Assembly: GCA_963575745.1 (NCBI GenBank)
Contig: CAUYUJ010015261.1
Span: forward strand, 188,229 to 252,228
Reading direction: 5' to 3'
Length of the DNA stretch: 64,000 nucleotides
From: Prorocentrum cordatum
Taxonomy: Eukaryota; Sar; Dinophyceae; Prorocentrales; Prorocentraceae
Position numbers and translations under genes: made by a program. The notes beneath the pieces are model-generated. The model was not told the DNA's origin. It saw nothing but the letters and a program-made list of their open reading frames with translations, and did no database searches. Position 1 is the first letter of the stretch; the number at the start of each line of letters is the position of its first letter. This document shows positions 52,450-62,590 of this stretch, in pieces.

Positions 52450-53534
52450 TTAGGTCAGGCACCTACCTCTACAGGAGGAGTCTTCAAAAGTAGTTTAAAA
52501 GTAGTATGGGGACGATTTTCTACTATTTGTGACCATGTTTGAACATGTTTGAGGATTCGTTTTATTTAATCGCTTCGCTCATTCCGCCGGCCCACATTGT
52601 ATCGCTGGTGCTATATGTTTGTGTGTTCGTGGCGAGCGAGAAGAAGTTGGAGGAGGGGGAGGAGGAGGAGGATGAAGAGGGGAGGATGAGGACGAGGAGG
52701 CGGTCTCTCGATGGCTTCTTGGAGTATTTTTTGGGCCAACCCTGGTCGTGGACAAGACGCCTCTTTGGGAGGCTTCGTGGGGTCTCTTGGGAGGCCTCTC
52801 GGGGGCCTGTTGGAGGTGTTTTTGGGGCCTCCTGGGGCCTCTTGGGGGCCTCTTGGGGCCTCCTGGGGGCCTCTTCGGGCAAAGATGTCGAAATGCCCGT
52901 TCGGGTCCCCCGTCTGTGCCCTCTCTTGGAGCCGTCTTGGGGGTGTATTGGGCCGTCTTGGAGGCCTCTTGGGCAGTCTTGGGGCCATCTTGGGCCGTTT
53001 GGGGGCCCTCTTGGAGACCTCTCGGGCCGTCTTGGGGCGGTCTTGGGGGCCTCTTGGGGCGTCTTGGAGCGTCGGAAGCTGAAAATGCGAGAACGCCAAA
53101 AACCTTCAAAAACCAATGGAAAATCAACGATTTTTGCTTCTTGGGGCCCTTTTTGGAGGCCTCTTAGATGCTTCTTGGGCCATCTTGGAGGCCTCTTGGG
53201 CCGTCTGGAGGCCATCTTGGGCGTCGTGGAGCGATCTTCGGGCGTCTGGGGCCCCTCTTGGACCATGTTTGGGGCCTCTTGGGGCCCTCTTGGGGCGACC
53301 TGGAGCCCTCTTGGGCTCCGAAACAGAATTCCGGCATCTCTGACCCCTAGTCTGCCGGGGATCTGCCGGGGATCGCCCGGGGTACTTTTCGCTCGGGGAC
53401 CCCCATGGGCCGCACTGCGCGCGCGAACTAGAAATACTGTTTACCTGTTACCGGAGATCTTAGCACGCCCTGGCCCGTTGGGCCGGCGAATTTTTAATCG
53501 AAAATATGCCTGTAGAGGGACATGCCCGATTGAA
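52450..53534 (+). mobile_element. Long family-A element (1,085 bp) carrying a nested repeat
   Basis: Left end TTAGGTCAGGCACCTACC with CTACAGG; right end CCTGTAG, GGACATGCCCGATTGAA. The flanks share CTAGAA (52444-52449 and 53537-53542). Unlike the ~160-bp members, it contains a GGCCTCTTGG element (about 52740-53330), so the family can carry large cargo or has been invaded. Confidence 0.72.
52740..53335 (+). mobile_element. GGCCTCTTGG minisatellite element, copy 4 (nested)
   Basis: Two decamer arrays around the core GAAAATGCGAGAACGCCAAA, as in 20720-21460. Confidence 0.7.
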
Positions 53535-54550
53535 TTCTAGAAGAGGAAGGCTTACGTGCACCTGGTGAGGAGGGAACTTTGGCTGGGAGCGCGAATTGCA
53601 GCATGGTCGGCGCATGCATCTTGAGATCTGTTCTGGTCTTCCTCCCCCCCCTCTTCCTCGTGCTTCTCCCCCGCCTTCCCCCTTCTGGAGAAGAAGGTGA
53701 GCGGCGGAAGAGGAGGAGGAGGAGGAGGAGGAGGAGAATGAAGGAGAATGAAGGAGATGGACGGTGACGCGGACAGACAGCCCCCCCGTGTAGTCCTGGC
53801 TAGCCTCAACAGGCCCCCGAGTACAGTAGGGGGGCCCGTGTCAAGAATCACCCTGCTTGCCTCCAGGGTGCCCTGGGTTTCTTGGGTTTTGCTATGGAAG
53901 GCGCGACGCTCCCGCACCAGAACTCAATGGACGCCCTGGGATCTCAGCGCCGGGTTTCTGGTGGAAGGTTTCTTGTGGACTGGCCCCCCGAGTGGTCCCA
54001 GCTGGCCTCGCCAGGCCCCCCGCGTGGCCCAGGGCGGTCTCAACACCCCAGCAGCGTTCGGGCGCGGCGCGCCGCCCCAGGGGCGCCGGCCGGAGGCGGC
54101 GCCAGGCCGTCGAGACCGCCCTGGGCCTGCTCGGGCAGCCTGTTTCGATGGTCCACAGATGGGGTCCTGAGGGATGGGGGCCTAAGGCTAAGGGCAGAAA
54201 GGGATCGAAGGGTGGATTTGCGTTGTCTGAGGCACCTCGTCATCAGGACCCCATCCTTCAGGACCCCGTCTCTGAGCCACCGACTGCGGAGGCCAGCTGG
54301 GGGTGCTCTGGGGGCCAGTGGAGCGCCCAAGGTAGACGGGTTCGTCTCTACCGACATGTGCGCGCGAGCTCCCCGCACGGTTCAGGTCGCGCGGCAAGCG
54401 CCCTCGTCTCCACTGACGTGGCGGGCCGCGCGGGCGGCCCGCGTGAGCCGCCGCTTGAGGTCGCGACGTCGTCTTGCGTGAGGCCCGTTCTGGCTCGTCG
54501 CTCCATGGAGGCCAGGGTCGAGGCCAGCGGTCTGCGCGCCCCCCAGAGCC
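53535..54550 (+). other. Mixed repeats, no firm gene
   Basis: (GGA)n at 53707-53735; a CCTCCAGGGTGCCCTGGG-containing repeat at 53790-53930. 54,480-54,550 (+) is open but short. Confidence 0.4.
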
Positions 54551-54554
54551 TTCC

Positions 54555-54850
54555 CCGAGGAGGAGGAGGAGGAGGAGGAGGAGGAGGAGGAGGAGGAGGA
54601 GGAGGAGGAGGAGGAGGAGGAGGGAGGAGGAGGAGGAGGAGGAGGAGGAGGAGGAGGAGGAGAAGGAGGGGGGAGGGAGGGGGAGGAGTAGGAGGAGGAG
54701 GAGGAGGAGGAGGAGGAGGAGGAGGAGGAGGAGAGGAGGAAGAGGAGGACGAGGAGGAGGAGGAGGAGGAGGAGGAGGAGGGAGGAGGAGGAGGAGGAGG
54801 AGGAGGAGGAGGAGGAGGGAGGAGGAGGAGGAGGGAGGAGGAGGAGGGCT
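54555..54850 (+). repeat. (GGA)n tract (~300 bp)
   Basis: GGA triplets with GGGGGGAGGGAGGGG and GAGGACGAGG interruptions. Confidence 0.92.
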
Positions 54851-55075
54851 CCTGGCAGGCGGCGGAGGACGAGGACGACGACCGCGCCGTGCGCCGCCGC
54901 GCTCGCCGAGAGCCTGGCGCCCCGAGACCACGACGAGGTCTGCCTCCGCCCGACGACCGCGCCGCCGCCGAGGTCTGCCTGGCGCCCGCCGAGACCCCCA
55001 AGACCAACGAGGACGTCTGGCTCGGCGACAAGTGCCCCGAGAGGAACGGCCTCCTGGCGCGCGCCCCCCGCCCCC
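54851..55075 (+). CDS. Candidate exon after (GGA)n, unknown family
   Basis: The frame reads SWQAAEDEDDDRAVRRRA..., then AEVCLAPAETPKTNEDVW and LGDKCPERNGLLARAP. The latter is clearly protein-like and not repetitive. The 12-mer CGAGGTCTGCCT is repeated 35 bp apart (54934 and 54969). Excising the 35 bp joins AALAESLAPRDHDEV to CLAPAETPKT in frame, so either frame may be native upstream. It ends before poly-C at 55070. Family unknown. Confidence 0.45.
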
Positions 55076-55107
55076 CCCCCCTTGCGCTGCCCTCGTCGCG
55101 CCCTCAG

Positions 55108-55168
55108 GAGGAGGAGGAGGAGGAGGAGGAGGAGGAGGAGGAGGAGGAGGAGGAGGAGGAGGAGGAGT
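55108..55168 (+). repeat. (GGA)n microsatellite
   Basis: About 20 perfect triplets. Confidence 0.9.
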
Positions 55169-55353
55169 GCGTGGCAAAAGTGGGGGCGGGGGGGACTGGC
55201 CGGGAGGGGGACTTCGGGGGGGAGGGGAGGCGGAGGAGGAGCAGGAGCAGCATGGTGGAGTGAAGGTCCTCCGCCCTCGAGGCCAGTCTTCAGCCGTCCC
55301 AGGGCCGTGCCGGGCCAGTCTCGGGCCATGTTTGGGAGGCCGTCTCGGAGTTT

Positions 55354-55503
55354 CAGTCAACACGTTTAGTGAGGACGCGCGCCTTCATCTAGGGTACCCT
55401 GGTGTCCTTGCCTCTGCGGCCCGTCCTTTGCCGTCTTCACTGGTCTCCCGCCGCCCAAAAAATCCAGACTTCGGACTGCAAGGGTCTATACACGTTTTGA
55501 CTG
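55354..55503 (+). mobile_element. Family-E CAGTC element (150 bp)
   Basis: Ends CAGTCAACACGTTTAG and the complement of CAGTCAAAACGTGTATAG. GTCCTTGCCTCTGCGGCCC core. Flanks TT/TA. Confidence 0.7.
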
Positions 55504-55667
55504 TATCTTGGGTTTAGTTTTGGGGGGGGCCTTTGGGCTGGGGCCCTCCGCCGAATGGCAGCCGCGGTGCTGCAGCAGGACTGAAGGAACAGAGGGGCCT
55601 GGCCTGGCCACGGCGGGCCCCCCGCCCTCAGCAGGATGCGCACGGCCAGGGTCTCGGGAGCGGCGCC

Positions 55668-55790
55668 CTCCCTCCTCCCTCCTCCCTCCTCCCTCCTCCC
55701 TCCTCCCTCCTCCCTCCTCCGCCTCCTCCCTCCTCCTCCTCCTCCGCCTCCTCCTCCTCCGCCTCCTCCTCCTCCTCCTCCTCCGGGCGG
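55668..55790 (+). repeat. CCTCCTCC / CCTCCCT tract
   Basis: CCCTCCTCCCTCCTC then (CCT)n with CCG. Confidence 0.9.
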
Positions 55791-55956
55791 TCCTCACAGT
55801 GGAGACCCCTGCCGAGAAGCACCCTGCTCGCCTCCACGGGGGCCCCGGGTCTCGTGGGTGCCGAGGCGGTGTTGCGACGGAGAGCGCGCGAAGTCCCCGC
55901 GCCGAGCATCCGTGGACGTCCCGGGGTCTCAGGGTCGGGCTGCGATGTTCCAGCCC

Positions 55957-56199
55957 TTTGTGGGCCCTGGAAACGGCAGGGTTTTTTTTTCACCGACTCC
56001 AGAACATTGTCCCTTCAATGGAAACCGCAAAAAAACGACGACCGGAAGCGGTAAAACAACGGCCCCAGTATTGGAACCAGAGCCGGAACCGGTCAAACAA
56101 CGGCGACGGAACCGGTAAAAAAACGCCGTCGGAACCGGCAAAAAAACGGCAAAAGGGATCCAGTAAAAAAACGGCCCTGCCGTTTCCAGGGCCCACTAA
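55957..56199 (+). mobile_element. Family-F TIR element (243 bp) with 10-bp TSD
   Basis: Flanked by GTTCCAGCCC (55947-55956 and 56200-56209). TIR of about 28 bp: TTTGTGGGCCCTGGAAACGG and the complement TTAGTGGGCCCTGGAAACGG. The interior consists of short direct repeats of GGAACCGGTAAAAAAACGGC type. Only one copy in the window. Confidence 0.85.
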
Positions 56200-56518
56200 G
56201 TTCCAGCCCCATTTAGCCTTGACCACCAGAAACAGTTTCGAGCACCAAGAGAGTACCGACACTTGAAGGTTTTCACGTGTCCGGTCCCTGGGAGGCGATA
56301 CTCGTTCGACATTGTTTCGACACTTTTCTGTGTGCTCGAAATTATTTCTGGGATTTGCTCCTGTAGTACGATGGGAGCAACAGAAGGGTCGGGCTTCTTG
56401 CGGAAGGTCTCCTGTGGGCTGGCCTCCACTGTGTGTCGGCCTGTTGCCAGAGGTCACATGGGCTGGCAAGGCCTCACAACCTCAGGGCGCCTGCGGCCAG
56501 GACGCTGCAGACGTGGGC

Positions 56519-56674
56519 TTAAGTCGGGCACGCCCCTCTACAGGAGGAAAATTCAAAAAATAGTTTAAAACATCAGGGGACGATTTTCCATTATTTTTGA
56601 CTATTAGGGAGTATGTTTTGCCTCTTATTAGTGTTCGTCCAAAATCCGCCTGTAGGGGGACATGCCTGACCTAA
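56519..56674 (+). mobile_element. Family-A TIR element (156 bp)
   Basis: Flanks ACGTGGGC (56511-56518) and ACTTGGGC (56675-56682), 7 of 8 identical. Ends TTAAGTCGGGCACGCCCC and GGGACATGCCTGACCTAA with CTACAGG/CCTGTAG. Confidence 0.87.
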
Positions 56675-56781
56675 ACTTGGGCTTTGAGAAAAGCCCGCTG
56701 GGGAGAGAGCGAAGAACGGAGGATTGGTTGAGCCTACGGTTGCAGCTTGCTTTCTGGGCGCGCCGATGCGGTCTCCGTCTA

Positions 56782-56934
56782 CAGTCGAGCTTGATTACTA
56801 CGTCGACCCCACCCAAGCAAGGGTACCCTTGTGTCCTGTGCTTTGCGATCCATGCCTTCTGCTTTCCACTGGCAGTGTGGCCATTGGAAGAGTCCAGTGT
56901 CTTCTCGCTCGTCCTCTCCACTCCACCCTGACTG
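56782..56934 (+). mobile_element. Family-E CAGTC element (153 bp), TA-flanked
   Basis: TA on both sides. Ends CAGTCGAGCTTGATTAC and CCACCCTGACTG. GGGTACCCTTGTGTCCTG core. Confidence 0.75.
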
Positions 56935-57085
56935 TACGGGGCCCTGAGCTTCAGTCCAGAATCTGCCGGTGTCACAGGCGCCTGCTGGACTGCTCCTTCC
57001 CTAGGGGAGGTCTCTCGGGGCCTGTCGGGATCCTGTGCGCGGTCGTCGGTTGCACGTTGCGCTGCGTGGCGTGTTATAACGTTTA

Positions 57086-57258
57086 CAGTCAGCCCGCATG
57101 GTAGGGATGGCCAGCCTTCCCAAGGGTTTCCTTGCATCCTTGCCTTCTCGGTCCATCCTTGGCCACTTTCGTTGGCCGCGCCCCGCTCGAAATGCTTCGA
57201 AATGGCGTTCCAAGGCCCTTGCATCCTCATCGTGCATCCTGATGATACGGGCCGACTG
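57086..57258 (+). mobile_element. Family-E CAGTC element (173 bp), TA-flanked
   Basis: TA on both sides. Ends CAGTCAGCCCGCATGGT and the complement CAGTCGGCCCGTATCAT; the TIR extends over about 25 bp. GGTCCATCCTTGGCC core. Confidence 0.8.
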
Positions 57259-57344
57259 TATGGGCTGTCTCGACCGTGCCTGGGTTGCGGGCCATAGGCC
57301 TCTAGTATCTAGTATGGTCGCTGGGATGTCGTGGGAGCCCTCCC

Positions 57345-57850
57345 CAGGGCCTCTTCGGGGCCGTTTGAAAGCATTTGGGAGGCCGTGTTGGGGCACTTCG
57401 AGGTGTCTTGGGGGCCTCTTGGGACTTGGGGGTCATCTTGGGACCTCGTCGGGCCTTGTGTGGCGGATGAGTCGGATTTTCGGTTCGCGTTCTCCCTCTT
57501 AGGGGCACTTTCGAGGCCGTCTGTGGGCCTTCTTGGGACAGCTTGGGCCCTTTGGGGGGCCGTGTTGGGGCCCTCTCGGGGCCCTCTTGGGAGCCTCTCG
57601 GGGCGGTCTTGGGGGTCTCTTGGGCCGTTTTGGGGCGTCGGAAGCTCCAAAGAGCGAAAACCTGACAACATTGAACAACCCAAGGGGCATCCATGATTGT
57701 TGCTTCTCGGGGCCCCATGAGGAAGACTCTCAAGGTTCCCTTGGGGTGTCTTGAAGGCTTCCTGGGTCGTCTTGGAACCATGATGGGCCTCTTGGACCGA
57801 TAGTTCGACGAGGACCGGTTGGGCGGCCTCTTGGGGCCCTGTGGGTCCGT
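57345..57850 (+). mobile_element. GGCCTCTTGG minisatellite element, copy 5
   Basis: Decamer arrays flank a core with GAGCGAAAACCTGACAACATTG and CATGATTGTTGCTTCTCGG, alignable to copies 2 and 4. Confidence 0.68.
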
Positions 57851-58300
57851 CTTGAGACCCCCTTGGGCCCGAACAGTTTACGCAGCAAGCCGCGCAGGGC
57901 CACGGAGGGCACGCGGGGAGCCTCCGAACACTTACGAATCTGTGGTCCGGGGGTCTTTGAAAGAGAGTGAGGACGGCGTCTCCAGGCAAGGGCGTACAAA
58001 ACGCCCCTACCCTGGTTTACGAGGCGCTGTGCGCTGAACCTCCTGTGGGCTGACAGGGTAAACCCTGCGTGATGTGCGGCGTCCTGGCGGCTCTCTAGGC
58101 TTTGGGGGGTCCCAGGAGGTTTACAGACCCACTTACTTGTAACTCAGGGTAGGGTCGTTTTTTCATTCCTTACTCCAGGGGATCGAACCAGGGGCCCGAG
58201 GGAACTCCCAGTCGTGCCTCCGGGGCACGGTGGCGGATATGCATAGGGGTGCCCTCCATGCCCTCTGCATGGTTGAAGTTCTCCCAGGGTGCCGCTCTAT
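57851..58300 (+). other. No gene recognised
   Basis: Nothing supported. Confidence 0.4.
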
Positions 58301-58359
58301 CGCAGCCTCGTCCTCCCTCCCCTCCTCTTTCTCCTCTTCCTCCTCCTCCTCCTCGTCCT

Positions 58360-58460
58360 CCCCGAACACTGGTCCGACGTGCATCGTACGACTTGCTCTC
58401 GAATGTTCTGCCCCACGGTGCGCGAACTTGCACTGGTGCGCGTCTTGCTTGCAGGTGTTT
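58360..58460 (+). CDS. Candidate short exon, unknown
   Basis: After a CTCCTC tract (58318-58355) the frame reads PEHWSDVHRTTCSRMF, then CPTVRELALVRVLLAG. Protein-like and non-repetitive, with pyrimidine-rich sequence upstream as in an acceptor. Ends near TTGCAG|GTGTTTCC (58455). Two other frames are also open. Confidence 0.28.
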
Positions 58461-58569
58461 CCGAGGCGGGGCTTGATCCATAGCTACCGCATGCGAGACC
58501 GTTATTCGGGTACCTCGGCAGTGATATGAATGTATTTGCCACCCCCATGGCCTGAACACATCCACAACC

Positions 58570-58975
58570 ACCGCATGCCGAGGTTATCGAAGATCGATCC
58601 CTCAGGCGGTGTAATGGATACATCAGTGCTGCACTGGCTTTGCACCCGCGCTTCGCATCTCTGGTCCATGTCTTGCTCGCGGCGCCTCCTGCCTCGCTCA
58701 CGGACGTGCGCTTCCCGTCACCCCCAACGCCCAGTGGCCGCAGGCCGTCAAGGAATTGTACAAGAAGCCCATCCAGCCTCGAGGCTCGACCGTGCTGTCG
58801 AAGCAGGACAGCACCAGCGGCGCCCGCGCGACGCGGGTCTGGGCCAGGCTGGCGCCAGGGGAGGACGCCCAGAGCCCGCAGGCCGTCACAGAGCTGCGCA
58901 GGACGCCTATCCAACCTCGAGGCTCGACCGTGCGGTCGAAACGGGACAGCACCAGCGGCGCAGGAGGAGGAGGAG
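58570..58975 (+). CDS. Candidate exon(s) with a duplicated 28-residue motif
   Basis: Two frames look coding. First, 58579-58720: EVIEDRSLRRCNGYISAA then LALHPRFASLVHVLLAAP. Second, in another frame, about 58690-58970: ALPVTPNAQWPQAVKELYK, PIQPRGSTVLSKQDSTSG, then after a 25-residue spacer PQAVTELRRTPIQPRGST and VRSKRDSTSG. The motif is thus present twice, about 162 bp apart. The minus strand through the duplicated part is also open (TVEPRGWMGFLYNSLTACG), so strand is not settled. The frame change between the two parts would need an intron or an indel. Family unknown. Confidence 0.35.
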
Positions 58976-58984
58976 AGGAGGAGG

Positions 58985-59075
58985 AACAGGAGGGACGATG
59001 CAGGAGGATGAACAGGCGCTTGAGGAAGAGAAGAGGAGGAGGAGGAGGAGGAGGAGGAGGAGGAGGAGGACGAAC
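58985..59075 (+). repeat. (GGA)n tract
   Basis: Impure GGA with GAAGAGAAGA. Confidence 0.85.
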
Positions 59076-59660
59076 AGAAAGGCCAGGAGGCCGGATGCAC
59101 GTTATGCGGCTGGCTCGGGCGAGAGCTGGAGGCACACGTGACCAGCCGTCTTCACATGCCAGGCTTCCGCAGGTGCATCCAGCGCCTGGCCTCCAGGGGT
59201 TCCACACTTGATTTCGGCCATGCCTGCTTCAGGCCTCCTGGCTTTGTCGCTTCCCGCCAGAAAGCGCAAGGCGTCGCCGTAGAAGAAAGTAGCTGCATTG
59301 TCTGCTCAGGCACGGCGATAATGAGAAGCCGACGTCTTGGGTCTTCTTCCCGCCGCCAATTCCTGAGGTTGCCGATGCATGGGGCACCCTCAGACATGTT
59401 TTGCCGGCGCCAGGGGTTGCTCTGCTTCTATCGCTGCGAAGGTGTAGTTTTTACACGTGGCGCGAGTCTGTCCCAACGATTCTGGGTCGTGTGTTGCTGA
59501 CGAGCTATTCCGAGTCGCTTGCCTCCGCCCCTCCCATCCTGCGGCCAGCTGTGCCTACACAGCTCTAGGAGCACTACGAAGGCCTAACGGCCAGTGCGGC
59601 CGACCCTTACGGACGACGACGCCGGCGGCGGCGGCGACGACGACGACGCTGACGTGGGTC
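59076..59660 (+). other. No firm gene
   Basis: 59130-59500 is open in one plus frame (RLHMPGFRRCIQRLASRG) but unrecognised. Confidence 0.35.
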
Positions 59661-59664
59661 AGAG

Positions 59665-60085
59665 TCCTCAGAGATGCTTCATGGGGTTTCTTCGGAACGC
59701 TCTGGGTGGCCTTCTGGGGGGCAGGCTTGGGGCCTTTCGGGAGCCACTCGGGGGCGTCATGGGGGCCGTCTTAGGGGGCCGCTTGGGCCATCTCGGGGCG
59801 ATCTTGGGGGCATCTTGGGCCGTCCTGGAGCGTCGGGGAGCCGAAAAGGCGAGAAAGCCAAAGTCAATGAAAAATTCAAGTGGAGAACAATGAAGTTTTC
59901 CTACGTGGGACCCTCGCGGGAGCGTTCTTGGAGGTCTCTCGGGGCGCCTTGGCGGCCTCCTGGGCTGCTTGGATGCGATCCTGGGCGTCGTGGACCGGTC
60001 GTTCGGCGATTCGGGGCCCTCTTGGACCGTCCTGGCCGTCTATTGGAGCATCTCTGGACCGCCTGGGCGCTTCTTGGCGTTCTGT
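59665..60085 (+). mobile_element. GGCCTCTTGG minisatellite element, copy 6
   Basis: Degenerate decamers flank the core GAGCCGAAAAGGCGAGAAAG, then CCAAAGTCAATGAAAAATTC, the best-preserved core in the window. Confidence 0.68.
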
Positions 60086-60269
60086 GACCCCCACGGGGGG
60101 ATGGTGTTCTGACCTGGGACCCCCCCTGCCCCGCTCGGGGACCACACCGCTCGGGGACCACCCCGCCTGGGGGCCCCCGCCGGGGACCCCGCCCCGGCAG
60201 CCGGGACTCCCCCGCGGGGCGGGTCCACCCCTTTTCTGGTAGGGCAGGGATCATCGGGGGCTCCCAGAC

Positions 60270-60475
60270 GGGGTGGTGACCACACCGTGCGGTGAGTCGG
60301 TTGGGATTCGGGGTCACCGCACGGTTTTGGGACTCGGGTCGTTCTCCGAGGACGTCTCGGGCGACAGGGGCTTTCGGGGTCCCGCAATCGTGCGGTGACG
60401 GACCGCGCGGTGAGGTCTCTTGGGGTTCCGAGGTCACCGCACGGTCTGTCACCGCACCGTTTCGGGACTCCAAAG
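60270..60475 (+). repeat. Inverted GTGCGGTGA / TCACCGCAC cluster
   Basis: At least six CACCGCACGGT or ACCGTGCGGTGA words in both orientations with CGGGACTC spacers. It would fold into several alternative hairpins. Confidence 0.7.
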
Positions 60476-60559
60476 ATCAAATGGAAGGGCTTCCCTTCGA
60501 GTTAGGTACGACGTTCTTCAATTTTGTTGTTCTTCAACTTCCTTGGGAATGACGGACGA

Positions 60560-60620
60560 CGACGACAATCACGAGGACGACGGCGACGACGAGGCCGACG
60601 GCGACAACGACGACAACTCA
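60560..60620 (+). repeat. GACGACGAC triplet tract
   Basis: Short impure GAC/GGC triplets. Confidence 0.7.
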
Positions 60621-61290
60621 AACGGAAAAGCGTTTCGTTCACGCCGAAGTGTCGGCGGATTTCCTGTCTTCCCCTCGTGCGTTTGGCGCATGGCCTGTCC
60701 ATCGAAGAGCGACAATGGTGGAAGAAGCAGCGGGACCCCGAACAGAGCCACCCACATCTTCATCTCGTCTCTCTGCAGAAGCAGAGGACGACCAGACAAC
60801 AGCGGACATCATGAAGGGTACCTCTGAGTCTTGTGTGTTCGCAATCCATGCCTTCTAGACCCCCATGGCAACGTATCTCTCGGAAGGGTCTGGTGTGCTC
60901 GCACGTGTCCCTCCGTTCAAAGTCGGCGGTAGTGTCTAGGCGGCATTCACCTGGCGTCGAGCCCGGCGCTTCTGCAGCCCGAGGACCGACTCATCTACAT
61001 TCCGCTCAAGCTGCTGGGCACCTCCACGATCTTCGACCCAGACACCGAGGCGACCGGGGCAGCTTAGGAGGAAAATCCCGGAGGCCTCGCGCGGCGCGAA
61101 GTGGTTGTACCCCCTCGCCCACACGTGCGCCCTGTCGGGCGTGGGCAGGCGTTCGTTAGGCGGTGCTGCGGCGTATGTCCGACTCGAATCCGACGTGGAC
61201 CCGACGTAACTTCGACGTGAACCCGACGTTGGTCCGACGTACATCGGGTCTTAAGTTGCCGCGCGAGGCCTACAGGACCTTCCTCAGAAG
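60621..61290 (+). other. No firm gene
   Basis: 60810-60860 shares GGGTACCTCTGAGTCTTGTG with the family-E core. 61,170-61,250 carries four CCGACGT(A/T)-type words about 15 bp apart. Confidence 0.4.
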
Positions 61291-61300
61291 AATACCCTCA

Positions 61301-61526
61301 GAGCCCCGAATCATCAGGGGTAACTCGTGTCAGGGCTAACTCGGGTTCGCTTCTCGGGATTCCGAACCCGAGTTACCCCGGGCCCGAGTTACCCCGGATA
61401 ACTCGGGCGTCCAGAGCCCCAAATCATCAGGAGTAACTCGGGTCAGGGCTAACTCGGGTTCGTATTTCGGGAATCCAAACCCGCATTACCCCGGACCCGA
61501 GTTACCCCGGATAACTCGGGCGCCAA
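61301..61526 (+). repeat. 113-bp tandem duplication rich in ACTCGGG/CCCGAGT
   Basis: GAGCCCC at 61301 and 61414. Each unit contains GGGCTAACTCGGGTTCG and its partner AACCCGAGTTACCCCGG, giving nested hairpins. Confidence 0.85.
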
Positions 61527-61896
61527 ATACCCGAGCGGAAGGGACGTGCCACAGGTTGGAATGGAGTAGCGGGATGCAGGCCAGGGATGCTCTGCGATGT
61601 CCAAGCGTCCCCCCCCCCCCTGAATGGGGACAGTACTCTGGGAGGTTGCTGGTCCAGACGTCGGGCTCACTCTCGTGCTCGCTGCACCTCACGGATCCGT
61701 TCGCCCCAGGCCCCCCTGGGCGCGAAGCGTCAGCACCGCTGGCGCACTTGCTCCAGGCAAGACCTTGCGGTGGCACATCCTTCGCATTTTCCTTGCTGTG
61801 GTACACCTTTCGAATTTTCGAGCATCCCGCACAGTGCCTAGTTTGATCGCTGCGAGGAAACGTGAGTCCATCTTGACTTGCGCAGCACATCATATA

Positions 61897-62072
61897 CAGT
61901 CGGGGCCCTGAAGAAGGAACCCTTTTCGTTGGGGAGGGGCTCCGTGTTCCTTGATTGCTTCACAGTTTGCCTTGGGTTTTCCTTTGGTTTTCGATGGGAA
62001 ATCGAGGTTCAACTTATGGAAAATAGGGGCCTCGTTCCTTATTTCGGGTTCCTTAGGTCAACGCCTCGACTG
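61897..62072 (+). mobile_element. Family-E CAGTC element (176 bp), TA-flanked
   Basis: TA on both sides. Ends CAGTCGGGGCCC and AACGCCTCGACTG. The interior differs from the other E copies (CCTTGGGTTTTCCTTTGG), so it may be a subfamily. Confidence 0.6.
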
Positions 62073-62394
62073 TACACAGTCGCCAGTGAGCGCCACCGAA
62101 CAAAAAGCGACCTAACGGGACTCGTGGCCCGATCGGAGCAGGAAGTAGTAAGCAGTATTCCTTCTCATGTTAACCATCCGCCTCTGCTTCCCCTCCTTGT
62201 CCTCCTGTGTACCTTATGGGATTTGCTTACAACCATCTTTGTGCACTGGGCTCCTAGCGCGCGAGAACAAGGCCGTGCACGCCAGAGGTGCCCTGGCAAG
62301 GGCAAGTATGGGGTGGCTTACCCACAGGTGTTTTGCAAGTGGATCGCGCGGGTAGGACTGGGATTGTCTTACAGATGGCCCGTACAGTGGGGGC

Positions 62395-62590
62395 GCGCAT
62401 CAAGAAACCGTCTGCTGTTCGTCAGGGTGTCTTGGGTGTCTTCGTTCCTCGCGTTGCGCGGTGGCTTCCCGCAGGTGTTGGAGGAGCTGCTGCGTCCAGG
62501 GTGCTCCAGGGTTCCCCTCAGGTGCACCTCGCGCACGGGTTCTCAGGGTTGGGTTTCTTGCGAGGGTTTCTTGCGGCCGCGCCCGCGCTG
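62395..62590 (+). mobile_element. TA-flanked CAGT element, copy 2 (196 bp)
   Basis: About 85% identical by eye to 17785-17977, with a small insertion (GCGAGGGTTTCTT) near the right end; TA on both sides. Confidence 0.62.

Noticed and set aside
53857-55263. 468-codon plus frame and 391-codon minus frame
   Set aside because: Mostly translation of (GGA)n. Only 54851-55075 has protein-like content and is reported separately.
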